From an uncultured Oscillospiraceae bacterium (lineage in GTDB: Bacteria; Bacillota; Clostridia; Oscillospirales; Oscillospiraceae): a stretch of DNA of 64,000 nt. The position numbers and the translations under genes are program-made. Location of the stretch: positions 1 through 64,000 of the forward strand of contig CALXDH010000009.1 of NCBI GenBank assembly GCA_944387015.1, in the 5' to 3' direction. The notes under the pieces were generated by a model that saw only the letters and a program-made list of their open reading frames with translations, was not told the DNA's origin and made no database searches. Shown here in pieces: positions 35,556 through 45,223 of this stretch; position 1 is the first letter of the stretch, and the number at the start of each line of letters is the position of its first letter.

Positions 35556-36407
35556 ATGACAACGATGATCGAAACGGAAAATCTGAAATACGCCTATCCC
35601 GCCGATGAGGAGGGGAACATGGTGTTTGCCCTGCGGGGCGTGGACCTGCGCATCGAGAAGGGAACCTTTGTGGTGGTGCTGGGTCATAACGGCTCCGGCA
35701 AGTCCACCCTGGCCAAGACCTTCAATGGGGTCCTGCTGCCGGCGGGCGGCCGGGTATATGTGGAGGGGATGGATACCTGCGATCCCAATTTACTGCTGGG
35801 CATTCGCCAGCGGGTGGGCATGGTGTTCCAGAACCCGGATAACCAGATCGTGGCCAACGTGGTGGAGGAGGATGTGGCCTTCGCACCGGAAAACCTGGGG
35901 GTGCCCAGTGAAGAGATCCGAAAGCGGGTAGACGATGCCCTGGCCGCCGTTGGCATGAGCGAATTCGTCCGCCACGCCCCCCATCTGCTCTCTGGCGGAC
36001 AAAAGCAGCGCATCGCCATCGCCGGCGTGCTGGCCATGGAGCCGGCGTGCATCGTCCTGGACGAGGCTACCGCCATGCTGGACCCGGTGGGCCGGCGGGA
36101 GGTGCTGGGCACCATTCACCGCCTGAACCGGGAAAAGGGGATCACGGTGGTGCTCATTACCCACCACATGAATGAGGCCGAGGAGGCGGACCGTGTGGTG
36201 GTGATGGACGACGGTCAGGTGGCCATGGACGGGAGCCCGCAGGAGGTCTTTACCCAGGTAGAGGCGCTGCGGTCCATGGGACTGACGGTGCCGGACACGG
36301 TGGACTTGTTGGACCGCCTGCAAAAGGACGGACTGGATGTGCCGCTGACGGCACTGACGGTGGAGCAGTGCGCTGATGCCATCGTGCAGGCCATGCGGGG
36401 AAACTGA
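35556..36407 (+). CDS. ecfA1: Energy-coupling factor transporter ATPase EcfA1
   Basis: One of two ATPases of the shared ECF module for vitamin and metal uptake. The product is 283 residues. Walker A GHNGSGKS is at 43-50, then GMVFQNPDNQIVANVVEEDVAF (the Q-loop region characteristic of EcfA), LSGGQKQR and the Walker B CIVLDEATAMLDP. It forms an operon with ecfA2 and ecfT. No S-component is encoded nearby, so this is a group II module that serves scattered S-components. Confidence 0.95.
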   Translation: MTTMIETENLKYAYPADEEGNMVFALRGVDLRIEKGTFVVVLGHNGSGKSTLAKTFNGVLLPAGGRVYVEGMDTCDPNLLLGIRQRVGMVFQNPDNQIVANVVEEDVAFAPENLGVPSEEIRKRVDDALAAVGMSEFVRHAPHLLSGGQKQRIAIAGVLAMEPACIVLDEATAMLDPVGRREVLGTIHRLNREKGITVVLITHHMNEAEEADRVVVMDDGQVAMDGSPQEVFTQVEALRSMGLTVPDTVDLLDRLQKDGLDVPLTALTVEQCADAIVQAMRGN

Positions 36408-36426
36408 CGTGGAGGGACAGGAAACA

Positions 36427-37293
36427 TTGGAACCGATTTTAGAAGTCAAACACCTGACCCATACCTACGGCGTGGGCACGCCCTTTGAGCGCAGCGCCGT
36501 GGAGGATATGAGCTTTGAAGTGGAGCGGGGGGAGTTCCTGGGGATCATCGGGCACACCGGCTCCGGAAAATCCACGCTGATCCAGCATCTTAACGGCCTG
36601 CTCAAGCCCACTTCCGGTCAGATCCTGCTCAATGGGAAGGACATCTGGGAGGACCCGAAAAAGATCCGCAGCGTCCGTTTTCAGGTGGGGTTGGTGTTCC
36701 AGTATCCGGAGTATCAGCTCTTTGAGGAGACCGTTTATAAAGACATCGCCTTTGGTCCCGCCAATATGGGCAAGACCGGGGACGAGTTGGACCGCTGTGT
36801 GCGGGAGGCCGCCAAGCTGGTGGGGATCCGGGACGATCAGTTGGATAAATCCCCCTTTGAGCTCTCCGGCGGCCAGAAGCGCCGGGTGGCCCTGGCAGGC
36901 GTCATCGCCATGGAGCCCAAGGTGCTGATCCTGGACGAGCCCTCGGCGGGATTGGACCCGGCAGGCCGGGAAAACCTGCTGGCCAATATCCGGGACATCC
37001 ACCGCAACCGGGGCACCACGATTTTGATGGTCAGCCACAGCATGGACGAGGTGGCCCAGAACGTGGACCGCATCCTGGTGCTCAAGTCCGCCCATGTGCT
37101 CATGAGCGGCACCCCCAAGGAGGTCTTTGCCCGGGCGGACGAGCTGCTCTCCGCGGGGCTGGACGTGCCCCAGGTGACGAGAGTGGCCATGCGGCTGCGT
37201 CAGCAGGGACTGCCCATTGATCCGGCGGTCTATACGGTGCAGGACCTGGAAAAGGAGCTGCTGGCAGTTCGGAAAGGCGGTGCGGCATGCTGA
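36427..37293 (+). CDS. ecfA2: Energy-coupling factor transporter ATPase EcfA2
   Basis: The second ATPase of the ECF module (288 residues): Walker A GHTGSGKST at 42-50, VFQYPEYQLFEETVYKDIAF, LSGGQKRRVALAG and LILDEPSAGLDP. It was started at TTG 36427 because the resulting MEPILEVKHLTHTYG matches the usual EcfA2 N-terminus. GTG at 36409 is an alternative. It overlaps ecfT by 7 bp. Confidence 0.94.
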   Translation: MEPILEVKHLTHTYGVGTPFERSAVEDMSFEVERGEFLGIIGHTGSGKSTLIQHLNGLLKPTSGQILLNGKDIWEDPKKIRSVRFQVGLVFQYPEYQLFEETVYKDIAFGPANMGKTGDELDRCVREAAKLVGIRDDQLDKSPFELSGGQKRRVALAGVIAMEPKVLILDEPSAGLDPAGRENLLANIRDIHRNRGTTILMVSHSMDEVAQNVDRILVLKSAHVLMSGTPKEVFARADELLSAGLDVPQVTRVAMRLRQQGLPIDPAVYTVQDLEKELLAVRKGGAAC

Positions 37294-38093
37294 AGGATAT
37301 TACGCTGGGCCAGTATTTTCCCGGCGATACCGTTGCCCACCGGCTGGACCCCCGGACCAAGATTTTGCTGGTGACGCTGTACATCATCGCATTATTCTGC
37401 GCAAAGAGCATCGTGACCTACGCCCTGCTGGCCCTGGTGCTGGCAGTGTGTGTGCGGATCTCCAAAGTAGGTATCCGCTCCCTAGTGCGGGGCCTCAAGC
37501 CGGTGCTGTTCATCATCATTTTCACCGGTATTTTGAACCTGTTCTTTACCCCGGGAGAGCGGTATCTGGTGGAGTGGGGAGCGCTGCGTATCTCGGATGC
37601 CGGCGTGCGCAACGCCGTTTTCATGGTGCTGCGGATCATGCTCCTCATCATGGGGACCTTCCTCATGACCTATACCACCAGCCCCATCAGTCTCACCGAT
37701 GGATTGGAGCGGCTGCTTGGCGGGCTGAAAAAGCTTCATGTACCAGTCCATGAGCTGGCCATGATGATGTCCATCGCCCTTCGGTTCATTCCTACTCTCA
37801 TCGAGGAAACGGATAAGATCATGTCCGCGCAGAAAGCCCGGGGTGCGGACTTTGAAAGTGGAAACCTGGTCCAGCGGGCCAAGGCGATGATCCCGATTCT
37901 GGTGCCGCTGTTCATCAGCGCCTTCCGGCGGGCCGACGAGCTGGCCACCGCCATGGAATGCCGCTGCTACCATGGCGGCGAGGGCCGCACCAAGCTGTAT
38001 GTGCTGCAATATGCGCCCCGGGACTGGGCGGCCCTGACGGCGGGCCTGGTCATTACGGTGGGCGTCATCGTGCTGGGCCGGTTTGGACTGTGA
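37287..38093 (+). CDS. ecfT: Energy-coupling factor transporter transmembrane protein EcfT
   Basis: The membrane scaffold of the ECF transporter (268 residues, five to six helices). The two coupling motifs that contact the ATPases are visible: QKARGADFESG near 190 and AMECRCYHGGEGRT near 222. In the second, Cys stands where Ala is usual, leaving the essential Arg in place. It overlaps ecfA2 at the start and the phosphoesterase gene at the end. Confidence 0.95.
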   Translation: MLKDITLGQYFPGDTVAHRLDPRTKILLVTLYIIALFCAKSIVTYALLALVLAVCVRISKVGIRSLVRGLKPVLFIIIFTGILNLFFTPGERYLVEWGALRISDAGVRNAVFMVLRIMLLIMGTFLMTYTTSPISLTDGLERLLGGLKKLHVPVHELAMMMSIALRFIPTLIEETDKIMSAQKARGADFESGNLVQRAKAMIPILVPLFISAFRRADELATAMECRCYHGGEGRTKLYVLQYAPRDWAALTAGLVITVGVIVLGRFGL

Positions 38094-38908
38094 AGCGAAA
38101 AACCATTACAGTTATTGTTCTATGCGCTCTTCTGGCTTTTTTGCTGCTGGCAGCACTGGATACGAGACTGCGGGTCGTCTCCTATGAGATTCCCAGCGAA
38201 AAGATCACGGTACCGGTGCGGTTGGCGGTTTTGACGGACCTTCATAGCTGCAAATACGGGGAAGGGCAGCGGGAGCTGCTGGACGCCGTGACGGCTCAGG
38301 AACCGGACGCAGTGGCCCTGGTGGGGGACATCGTGGACGATGTACTGCCGGAAGAGAATGCCTGGACGACGGTATCTGCATTGGCAGAGCAATGGCCCTG
38401 CTTCTATGTGACCGGCAACCACGAGTGGTGGTCCGGGGAGGCGGAGCGTATCTGCGATCAGATGGAGGCACTGGGCGTGCATGTCCTGCGGGGCGATGCA
38501 ATGACCATGGAACTCAATGGAGAGAAGATCACCTTCTGCGGGATCGATGATCCGGATTCCGGTGCAAGCGAACAGGAGCTGTCACAGCTGGAAAATCGTG
38601 ACAAGGAAGATTCCTTTACGATTCTACTGGCACACAGACCGGAGAAGATCTCCTCTTATCTGGACGGCGCCTACGATCTGATCCTCTCCGGCCACGCCCA
38701 TGGCGGGCAGTGGCGGATCCCGGGGATCCTCAACGGGCTGTATGCCCCGAATCAGGGGCTGTTCCCGTCTTATGCCGGGGGACGGTATTCCTTTGACGGC
38801 ACCGTGTTCCTGGTCAGCCGGGGCCTTGCCCGGGAGAGCACCCGTATCCCCCGGATCTTCAACCGTCCGGAAGTGGTAGTAGCGGACCTTGTGCCGAAAA
38901 GCCGGTGA
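38090..38908 (+). CDS. Membrane-anchored metallophosphoesterase
   Basis: A 272-residue protein with an N-terminal membrane helix (ITVIVLCALLAFLLLAAL), then a calcineurin-like fold. Metal-site motifs appear in order: LTDLHSC, VGDIVDD, TGNHEWW, LAHRPE and SGHAHGGQW. Relatives (YkuE/YaeI type) hydrolyse phosphoesters at the membrane surface, including UDP-sugar lipid intermediates. Its GTG start overlaps the ecfT stop. Substrate unknown. Confidence 0.9.
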   Translation: MKRKTITVIVLCALLAFLLLAALDTRLRVVSYEIPSEKITVPVRLAVLTDLHSCKYGEGQRELLDAVTAQEPDAVALVGDIVDDVLPEENAWTTVSALAEQWPCFYVTGNHEWWSGEAERICDQMEALGVHVLRGDAMTMELNGEKITFCGIDDPDSGASEQELSQLENRDKEDSFTILLAHRPEKISSYLDGAYDLILSGHAHGGQWRIPGILNGLYAPNQGLFPSYAGGRYSFDGTVFLVSRGLARESTRIPRIFNRPEVVVADLVPKSR

Positions 38909-38950
38909 ATGGGTCTGCACCGCGGAAAAGAAGAAAGTGTAGGAAGCGAT

Positions 38951-39706
38951 ATGCGCAACATTGCCCTCAAACTCATGTACAACGGCACTGCCTACCACGG
39001 CTGGCAGGTGCAGAAAAATGCAGTGACTGTCTGCGGGACGCTGGAAAAGGCCCTGGGGGAGATCACCGGGGAACGGGTACATCTGACCGGCTGCGGCCGG
39101 ACGGATGCCGGTGTCCATGCGGAGTATTACGTGGCCAATTTCCGCACGGAGTCCCGGATCCCGCTGGACCGGCTGCCCTTTGCCATCAACACCCACACAC
39201 CGGAGGACATCGCCGTTCGGGAGGCGTTGGAGGTGGAGGAGGGGTTCAACGCCATTGGCTCCTGCCTGAAAAAGGAGTACACGTACCGGATCTATAATTC
39301 CCGGTTCAAGAATCCCTTCTACGTCAACCGGGTCTACTTTTATCCCAAGCGGCTGGACGAGGAATTCCTCAACCGGGCGGCCCATATGTTTGTGGGGACC
39401 CACGATTTCCGGGCGGTCCGCTCCGTGGGAACGGAGACCAAAACCACGGTCCGCACGATCTACTGGTGTGATGTGACCCGGAACGGGGATCTGCTGGAAT
39501 TGAAGGTCTGCGCCAATGGATTTTTGTATAACATGGTACGGGCTATCACCGGCACAGTGCTTTATGCGGCGGAGGGCAAGTTCCTTCCGGAGGATATTCC
39601 CGCCATCCTGGAGAGCGGGGACCGGACCCTGGCGGGACCTACGGTGCCCCCCGGCGGATTGTACCTGACAAGACTATGGTATGAGGATGAGCGACTCAAT
39701 GGCTGA
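38951..39706 (+). CDS. truA: tRNA pseudouridine synthase A
   Basis: Makes pseudouridine at positions 38-40 of the tRNA anticodon stem-loop. The 251-residue product has the catalytic Asp52 in GCGRTDAGVHA, then EYTYRIYNS and VCANGFLYNMVRAITGT, the family's conserved segments. AGGA precedes the chosen ATG. In many Firmicutes truA follows ecfT directly; here the phosphoesterase gene sits between them. Confidence 0.96.
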   Translation: MRNIALKLMYNGTAYHGWQVQKNAVTVCGTLEKALGEITGERVHLTGCGRTDAGVHAEYYVANFRTESRIPLDRLPFAINTHTPEDIAVREALEVEEGFNAIGSCLKKEYTYRIYNSRFKNPFYVNRVYFYPKRLDEEFLNRAAHMFVGTHDFRAVRSVGTETKTTVRTIYWCDVTRNGDLLELKVCANGFLYNMVRAITGTVLYAAEGKFLPEDIPAILESGDRTLAGPTVPPGGLYLTRLWYEDERLNG

Positions 39707-40883
39707 TACGACAAAGGACATCTGGAATGATGACGACGGCGAGGAAGCGCTGCAGAAGAAAAGTCATCGGTTCCGCCGTTTCCTGATTTTCTTTTTGGTG
39801 CTGGTGGTGGTCCTGGTGGTGGTGCTGCTGGCGGCGTACCGGGACGGCACGGGCTTTGACGTACTGCGCCGTTACTTTACATATGGGGAAACCGGAGAGG
39901 AAAGTGATTCTGGATACCAGTATGACGCATCTTCCTCCAACCGCTTTGCGGTGCTGGGAGAACGGCTGGTGGTGTTGTCCAACACGTCTTTGCAGGTTCT
40001 CTCGGCGGACGGCAGCGAGGTCTGGTCTACCAGCGTGAAGATGAATACTCCGGCTCTGGCGGTAGGCGGCGGTCGGGCCGTGGCCTACGATGTGGGCGGT
40101 ACAGAACTGTATGTGGTGGACAGTGAGGGGGAGCAGATGACCCTGACGGCAGACCCATCGGAGCCGTTTCTGGCGGCTACGCTCAATGACGATGGCTGGC
40201 TGGCAGTCACCGCAGAGCGGGACAACTGCAAGGGAGCTGTGGATGTGTACAGCGCCCAGGGGGATCTGATGTTTACCTTCCGCTCTTCCCAGCGGTTTGT
40301 GACGGACGCCTATGTGACGGATGATGATTCCTATTTGGCAGCGGTGACGCTGGGACAGGAGGACAGCGTTTTTGTCAGCAATATCGTGCTCTATGATCTC
40401 ACGGAGACAGAGCCTGTTGCGGACTATGACATTTCCGACGGCCTGGTACTGGAGATCAGCCAGCAGGATAACCGAATCGTGACGGTGTCTGATACGGTAC
40501 TGACCCTGGCGGATTCCAAGGGTACGGTGGAGGGAAGCTATTCTTACGGGAGCGAGTACCTCCGGGAGTATGACACTGCCGGCGATGATTTCACCGTGCT
40601 GCTGCTCAATCGCTATCAGTCCGGCAGTCTGGGCCGGCTGGTCACGGTGGATGAAAAGGGAGAGGAGATCGCCTCCCTGGACATCAGTGACGAGGTGGTG
40701 GGATTGTCGGCTGCGGGTCGGTACATCGCGGTGCTGTACATTGATCATCTGGAGGTGTACAATCAGGACCTGCAGACCTATGCCACGCTGGAGGATACGG
40801 GCTATGCCCGGGATATTCTGATGCGCAGCGACGGCTCGGTATTGCTTCTGGCGTCGGAATCCGCCCGGCTGTTCCTGCCATAA
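39699..40883 (+). CDS. DUF5711-type membrane-anchored beta-propeller protein
   Basis: An acidic N-terminus is followed by one strong membrane helix (residues ~29-48, rich in V and L). A ~340-residue extracellular part then has repeated strands such as LSADGSEVWSTSV, VYSAQGDLMFTF and VDEKGEEIASLDI, consistent with a WD40/PQQ-like propeller. It matches DUF5711 proteins of clostridia, whose function is unknown. The start is unclear (39681, 39687 or 39699). It overlaps truA and precedes a CvpA-like gene, an order that hints at an envelope role. Confidence 0.75.
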   Translation: MADTTKDIWNDDDGEEALQKKSHRFRRFLIFFLVLVVVLVVVLLAAYRDGTGFDVLRRYFTYGETGEESDSGYQYDASSSNRFAVLGERLVVLSNTSLQVLSADGSEVWSTSVKMNTPALAVGGGRAVAYDVGGTELYVVDSEGEQMTLTADPSEPFLAATLNDDGWLAVTAERDNCKGAVDVYSAQGDLMFTFRSSQRFVTDAYVTDDDSYLAAVTLGQEDSVFVSNIVLYDLTETEPVADYDISDGLVLEISQQDNRIVTVSDTVLTLADSKGTVEGSYSYGSEYLREYDTAGDDFTVLLLNRYQSGSLGRLVTVDEKGEEIASLDISDEVVGLSAAGRYIAVLYIDHLEVYNQDLQTYATLEDTGYARDILMRSDGSVLLLASESARLFLP

Positions 40884-40940
40884 TCGGCAGAAATTGAAGG
40901 AGCGTTCACAAAAAGTTTTCATGGCAAAAGGTAGGCAAGT

Positions 40941-41666
40941 ATGACAACACCTGTTATAATGGACATGATCGTGGCGGCTGTTTTGGTCACTTTCACGATA
41001 TTTGGTGCCCGCCGGGGGCTGTTCCGGGCCTTGGCAGGACTGGTTGCGATGATTGTGGCACTGGTAGGCGCCGGAATCATTGCAAATACATTGGCGGCGC
41101 CGGCGGCAAAGCTGGTGACCCCGCTGATCCAGACCCACATCGAGGAAAAGGTGGGGGAGGCTGTAACGGAACAGTCCGGTCAGGCTCCTCAGGTAGATGG
41201 AGTGCCCACAGATCCCATGGAGGGGATAGAAGGCAATGCGCTGAGCATTGAAGACCTGCTGAACCTGTTGGGATTGGATCAAGACGTGCGGGACTCTCTT
41301 GCGCAGCAGGCTCAGGAAAAGGTGCAGGACACCGGGGTGTCCATTGCCATGGCCGTGGTGGAGAGCGTGGCCCAGTCCATGATCTACGGTATTTTGTATA
41401 TCGTCTCCTTCACGCTGCTGCTGTGGGGACTCAAGATTCTCATCCGGGCGACGGACCTGGTGCTGAAGCTGCCGGGCCTGCATCTTGCCAACAGCCTGGG
41501 CGGCGGTGCCATTGGATTGATCGAGGCCGGGCTGCTGGTGTTTCTGGTGATTTGGGTCGCCCGCCGGCTGGGGGTCTCCTTTGAGACGGATGCCGTGGCC
41601 GCGACGCATCTCCTTAGATTTTTCACGACCAACACGCCGCTGAGCGCGTTGTCGTTCCTGCAATAA
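40941..41666 (+). CDS. CvpA family membrane protein
   Basis: A 241-residue protein with four helices in the CvpA arrangement: ARRGLFRALAGLVAMIVALVG at the start, and the second pair from about 140, ending LANSLGGGAIGLIEAGLLVFLV. An acidic, Gln-rich loop of ~80 residues lies between. CvpA proteins are linked to envelope homeostasis and secretion of colicin V, but the mechanism is unclear. It has no visible promoter and probably belongs to the unit that starts at the DUF5711-like gene. Confidence 0.82.
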   Translation: MTTPVIMDMIVAAVLVTFTIFGARRGLFRALAGLVAMIVALVGAGIIANTLAAPAAKLVTPLIQTHIEEKVGEAVTEQSGQAPQVDGVPTDPMEGIEGNALSIEDLLNLLGLDQDVRDSLAQQAQEKVQDTGVSIAMAVVESVAQSMIYGILYIVSFTLLLWGLKILIRATDLVLKLPGLHLANSLGGGAIGLIEAGLLVFLVIWVARRLGVSFETDAVAATHLLRFFTTNTPLSALSFLQ

Positions 41667-41748
41667 CAGGCGAAAAAGCGGACCGCCTGACCTCCCGCAG
41701 GGAGGATTGAAATTTCAAAAGGCGCCGAGGGCGCATGGAGGTTACACA

Positions 41749-44067
41749 ATGCAGCCTACACTTTGTTCCAGATGCAAAAAAAATGTGGCGGTGGTCTTCA
41801 TCTCCAAGATTGAGGGGGACAAGACCATCAACGAGGGCCTGTGCCTGAAGTGTGCCAAGGACCTGGGGCTTCCCCAGGTGGATGATATGATGAAGCGGAT
41901 GGGCATTTCCGATGAGGATCTGGATACGCTCAACTCCGAGATGATGCAGGCCATGAACGGCGTGGAGAACATTGAGGACCTGCCTGGCGGAGACGCTGAG
42001 GGCAGTGATGAGGAAGAGGATGGCAAGACGGCCACCTTCCCGTTCCTCAACCGGCTCTTCTCCGGGGAAAGCGGCCGGGAGGCCACCGGCGGGGAAGAGG
42101 GGACCTCCCGGAATCGGGAGAAGGAATCCCGCAAGGACCCCAAAAACGGCAAGCGCAAATATCTGGAGAACTACTGCATCTCCCTGACCCAGAAGGCCAA
42201 GGATGGAAAGCTGGACCCTGTGATCGGCCGTACCGAGGAGATCGAGCGGGTGGTGCAGATCCTCAACCGCCGCCAGAAGAATAACCCCTGCCTGATCGGC
42301 GAGCCCGGCGTGGGCAAGACGGCCATTGCTGAGGGACTGGCCCAGCGCATTGCTGACGGCGATGTGCCCTTCAAGCTGCGGGATAAGGAAGTGCATCTTC
42401 TGGATCTGACGGCTCTGGTGGCCGGTACCCAGTTCCGGGGCCAGTTTGAAAGCCGGATGAAGGGCCTCATCGACGAGGTCAAGCGGCTGGGCAACATCAT
42501 CCTCATGATCGACGAGGTCCATAACATCGTGGGCGCCGGTGACGCCGAGGGCAGCATGAACGCCGCCAATATCCTGAAGCCCGCCCTCTCCCGGGGGGAG
42601 ATCCAGGTGATCGGCGCCACCACCTTCAATGAATACCGCAAGTCCATTGAAAAGGACACCGCTCTGGAGCGCCGCTTCCAGCCGGTGACGGTGAACGAGC
42701 CTTCCATTGACGATACGGTCAAGATCCTCAAGGGCATTGCTCCCAAATATGAGCAGTACCACGGCGTAAAGATCTCTGAAGGGATCCTTCGCCAGGCGGT
42801 GGTGCTCTCCGAGCGCTATATTACGGACCGTTTCCTGCCGGACAAGGCCATCGACCTGATCGATGAGGCCTGTTCCGACCTGAATCTGAAGGACGCGGAC
42901 ATCTCCCGCCGCATGGAGATCCAGCGGGAACTGGACGACTACGAAAAAGAGCGGACCATGCTGGAGGAGAAAGAGGAGAAGGCCGAGGACGATTATGCCC
43001 GCATGGCGGAGCTCAAGAGCAAGGAGCTCCAGCTCAATACGGAGCTGAACGCCCTGCTGGAAAAGGGAGATCCCCAGCTGTCCATGGAAAATCTGGCCCA
43101 TGTGATCGAGCTGTGGACCAAGATCCCCGCCTCCAAGATCCGGGAGCAGGAGTTCCAGCGCCTGAGCCAGCTGGAGACCCGGCTCAAGTCCCATATCATC
43201 GGGCAGGACGAGGCCATTGCCGCGGTGTCCGCGGCCGTCCGCCGCAACCGGGTGGGCATCAGCCCCAAGCACAAACCCGTCAGCTTCATCTTCGTGGGTC
43301 CCACCGGTGTGGGTAAGACGGAGCTGGTCAAGCAGTTGGCAAACGACCTCTTCAACACGCCGGACGCGCTGATCCGGCTGGATATGTCGGAGTTCATGGA
43401 AAAGCACTCCGTCTCCCGCATCGTGGGCTCTCCTCCGGGATATGTGGGCTATGACGAGGCCGGCCAGCTGACGGAGAAGATCCGCCGCAAGCCCTATGCT
43501 GTGGTGCTCTTTGATGAGATCGAAAAGGCCCATCCCGACGTTCTGAATGTCCTTCTGCAGATCCTGGATGACGGTGAGATCACCGACGCCCATGGCCGGA
43601 AGGTGAATTTTGAAAATACCATCATCGTCATGACCTCCAACGCCGGTAGCGCCACCAAGGAAGGGACCGTGGGCTTTGGCCGGACCGCCAACGAGCAGGA
43701 TGCGGACCGGGCCATGAAGGCCTTGCAGCAGTTCCTGCGGCCGGAGTTCATCAACCGGGTGGACGCCGTGATCACCTTCAACCGGCTCAGCGAGGAGAAC
43801 TTCGGCGTCATTGCCCGGATCATGCTGGGCGAGCTGGTCACCTCCCTGAAGGACAAGGGCATTGCCTTCACCTATGACGACGCACTGGTGACCTGGCTGA
43901 CCGGGAAGTCCTTCTCCCGGACCTACGGCGCCCGGAATCTGCGGCGTACCATCCAGAAGGAACTGGAGGATCCCATGGCCACCAAGATCATTGACAGCTA
44001 TGAGTCGCCCATTACCCAGATCCGGGCCACCGTGGAGGACGACAAGGTCCAGCTCTACGGTATGTGA
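41749..44067 (+). CDS. ClpE-like AAA+ unfoldase with N-terminal zinc finger
   Basis: This 772-residue Hsp100 protein should deliver proteins to ClpP. Its N-terminus has a four-cysteine zinc finger (Cys6, Cys9, Cys32, Cys35) as in ClpE, instead of the Clp_N repeats of ClpC. An acidic linker follows, then two AAA+ modules: Walker A GEPGVGKT near 187 with [13 protein letters not shown], and GPTGVGKTE near 518 with [14 protein letters not shown] helical M-type insertion lies between them ([19 protein letters not shown]). ClpE is a stress protein usually controlled by CtsR. I see no certain CtsR site, but the 80-bp gap before the gene holds small inverted repeats. ClpP is not in the window. Confidence 0.9.
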   Translation: MQPTLCSRCKKNVAVVFISKIEGDKTINEGLCLKCAKDLGLPQVDDMMKRMGISDEDLDTLNSEMMQAMNGVENIEDLPGGDAEGSDEEEDGKTATFPFLNRLFSGESGREATGGEEGTSRNREKESRKDPKNGKRKYLENYCISLTQKAKDGKLDPVIGRTEEIERVVQILNRRQKNNPCLIGEPGVGKTAIAEGLAQRIADGDVPFKLRDKEVHLLDLTALVAGTQFRGQFESRMKGLIDEVKRLGNIILMIDEVHNIVGAGDAEGSMNAANILKPALSRGEIQVIGATTFNEYRKSIEKDTALERRFQPVTVNEPSIDDTVKILKGIAPKYEQYHGVKISEGILRQAVVLSERYITDRFLPDKAIDLIDEACSDLNLKDADISRRMEIQRELDDYEKERTMLEEKEEKAEDDYARMAELKSKELQLNTELNALLEKGDPQLSMENLAHVIELWTKIPASKIREQEFQRLSQLETRLKSHIIGQDEAIAAVSAAVRRNRVGISPKHKPVSFIFVGPTGVGKTELVKQLANDLFNTPDALIRLDMSEFMEKHSVSRIVGSPPGYVGYDEAGQLTEKIRRKPYAVVLFDEIEKAHPDVLNVLLQILDDGEITDAHGRKVNFENTIIVMTSNAGSATKEGTVGFGRTANEQDADRAMKALQQFLRPEFINRVDAVITFNRLSEENFGVIARIMLGELVTSLKDKGIAFTYDDALVTWLTGKSFSRTYGARNLRRTIQKELEDPMATKIIDSYESPITQIRATVEDDKVQLYGM

Positions 44068-44094
44068 GCTGGGTGTGTTTGAGGGGGAATTGGA

Positions 44095-44304
44095 ATGCTG
44101 TTTCGCAAAAATATTGAGCCCCGGTGCGCATACTGTCAGCGGGGCCAGCAGATCAACGAACGGGAAGTTGCCTGCGTGAAGCGGGGAATCATGCCGGTGG
44201 AGGATCATTGCCGGTCCTTTAAGTACGATCCCATGAAGCGGGTACCGCCCCGCCCGGCGTCGCTGGACACCGGAAAACTGAACGAGGCTGATTTTTCACT
44301 TTGA
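44095..44304 (+). CDS. Small cysteine-containing protein beside the ClpE-like gene
   Basis: A 69-residue basic protein with a zinc-knuckle-like CAYC, then C at 27 and CRSF near 40, giving four cysteines in all. The tail is KRVPPRPASLDTGKL. A GGGGGAAT site precedes the ATG and the gene lies 27 bp after the unfoldase gene, ahead of a terminator, so it is probably made with it. Similar small proteins are found in clostridia, but I know no function. An accessory or adaptor role is only a guess from position. Confidence 0.7.
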   Translation: MLFRKNIEPRCAYCQRGQQINEREVACVKRGIMPVEDHCRSFKYDPMKRVPPRPASLDTGKLNEADFSL

Positions 44305-44305
44305 A

Positions 44306-44340
44306 AAACGCAGGCGTCCCGACGGGGCGCCTGCGTTTCC
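44306..44340 (+). terminator. Terminator of the ClpE-like unit
   Basis: An 11-bp stem AAACGCAGGCG/CGCCTGCGTTT with an 11-nt loop. Only a few Ts follow. Confidence 0.7.
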
Positions 44341-44371
44341 TGCGTCTATACAAGAGAAAGGGGAGAGAGCA

Positions 44372-45193
44372 ATGGAGATTCAAAAGGTTTGGGCTGTTTA
44401 TTGGAGTCCCACCGGCGGCTGCCGCCGGGTGACAGAGACGGTGGCGGAGGCCGCTGCTGCCCGGCTGGGGGTTCCATGGGAGTGCGTGGACATCACGCTT
44501 CCCCAGGCTAGGGAACGGGTGTATCTGTTTGCGGAAACCGACTTGGTGGTAGTGGGGACCCCTACCTATGCGGGCAAGGTGCCCAACAAGCTGCTGCCCT
44601 GGCTGCAAAGCGGCCTGCGGGGAAACGGCGCCTTGGCGGTGGCTGTGGTGGTTTTCGGCAACCGTTCCTATGACAACTCCCTGGCAGAGCTGTGCGCCAC
44701 GCTGGAGGGTGACGGCTTCCATACGGCCGCTGCCGGTGCCTTTGTGGCCCAGCACGCCTTTACGGATGAACTGGCCTATGGCCGTCCCGGCTGGAGCGAC
44801 CTCTTTGAGGCAAAAAGTTTTGCGGCACAGGCAGCGGACAAGGTCCGGCAGGCGGCAGGTGTTCCGGAGCCTGTCCGGGTGCCCGGGGACCCGGCGGCGC
44901 CTTATTACGTCCCCAAGGGGACCGACGGACAGCCTGCGAAGTTCCTGAAGGCAAAGCCCAAGACAAAGACCAGCCGCTGCAACGGCTGCGGCGCCTGCGT
45001 CCGCATGTGCCCTATGGGTGCCATTGACCCGCAGGATCCCTCCAATGTACCTGGGACCTGCATCAAGTGCCAGGCCTGCGTCCGCAAGTGTACCAAGCAG
45101 GCCAAGTACTTTGACGATGAGGCGTTTCTCAGCCATGTGGCCATGCTGGAGGCCCATTTCAAAGATCCCAAAGAAAATGAGACCTTTCTGTAA
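44372..45193 (+). CDS. EFR1-type ferrodoxin (flavodoxin plus two [4Fe-4S] clusters)
   Basis: The 273-residue protein has an N-terminal flavodoxin-like domain (VYWSPTGGCRR, VVGTPTYAGKVPN) and a C-terminal bacterial ferredoxin domain with CNGCGACVRMCP (about 204-215) and CIKCQACVRKC (about 230-240). It matches the EFR1 'ferrodoxin' family of anaerobes, thought to move electrons between flavin and Fe-S partners. It follows a terminator and has a GAAAGGGGAGAG ribosome site. The electron partners are not known. Confidence 0.9.
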   Translation: MEIQKVWAVYWSPTGGCRRVTETVAEAAAARLGVPWECVDITLPQARERVYLFAETDLVVVGTPTYAGKVPNKLLPWLQSGLRGNGALAVAVVVFGNRSYDNSLAELCATLEGDGFHTAAAGAFVAQHAFTDELAYGRPGWSDLFEAKSFAAQAADKVRQAAGVPEPVRVPGDPAAPYYVPKGTDGQPAKFLKAKPKTKTSRCNGCGACVRMCPMGAIDPQDPSNVPGTCIKCQACVRKCTKQAKYFDDEAFLSHVAMLEAHFKDPKENETFL

Positions 45194-45223
45194 GGGAGAT
45201 GGAATCGAGAGGGGGGAGACGCT

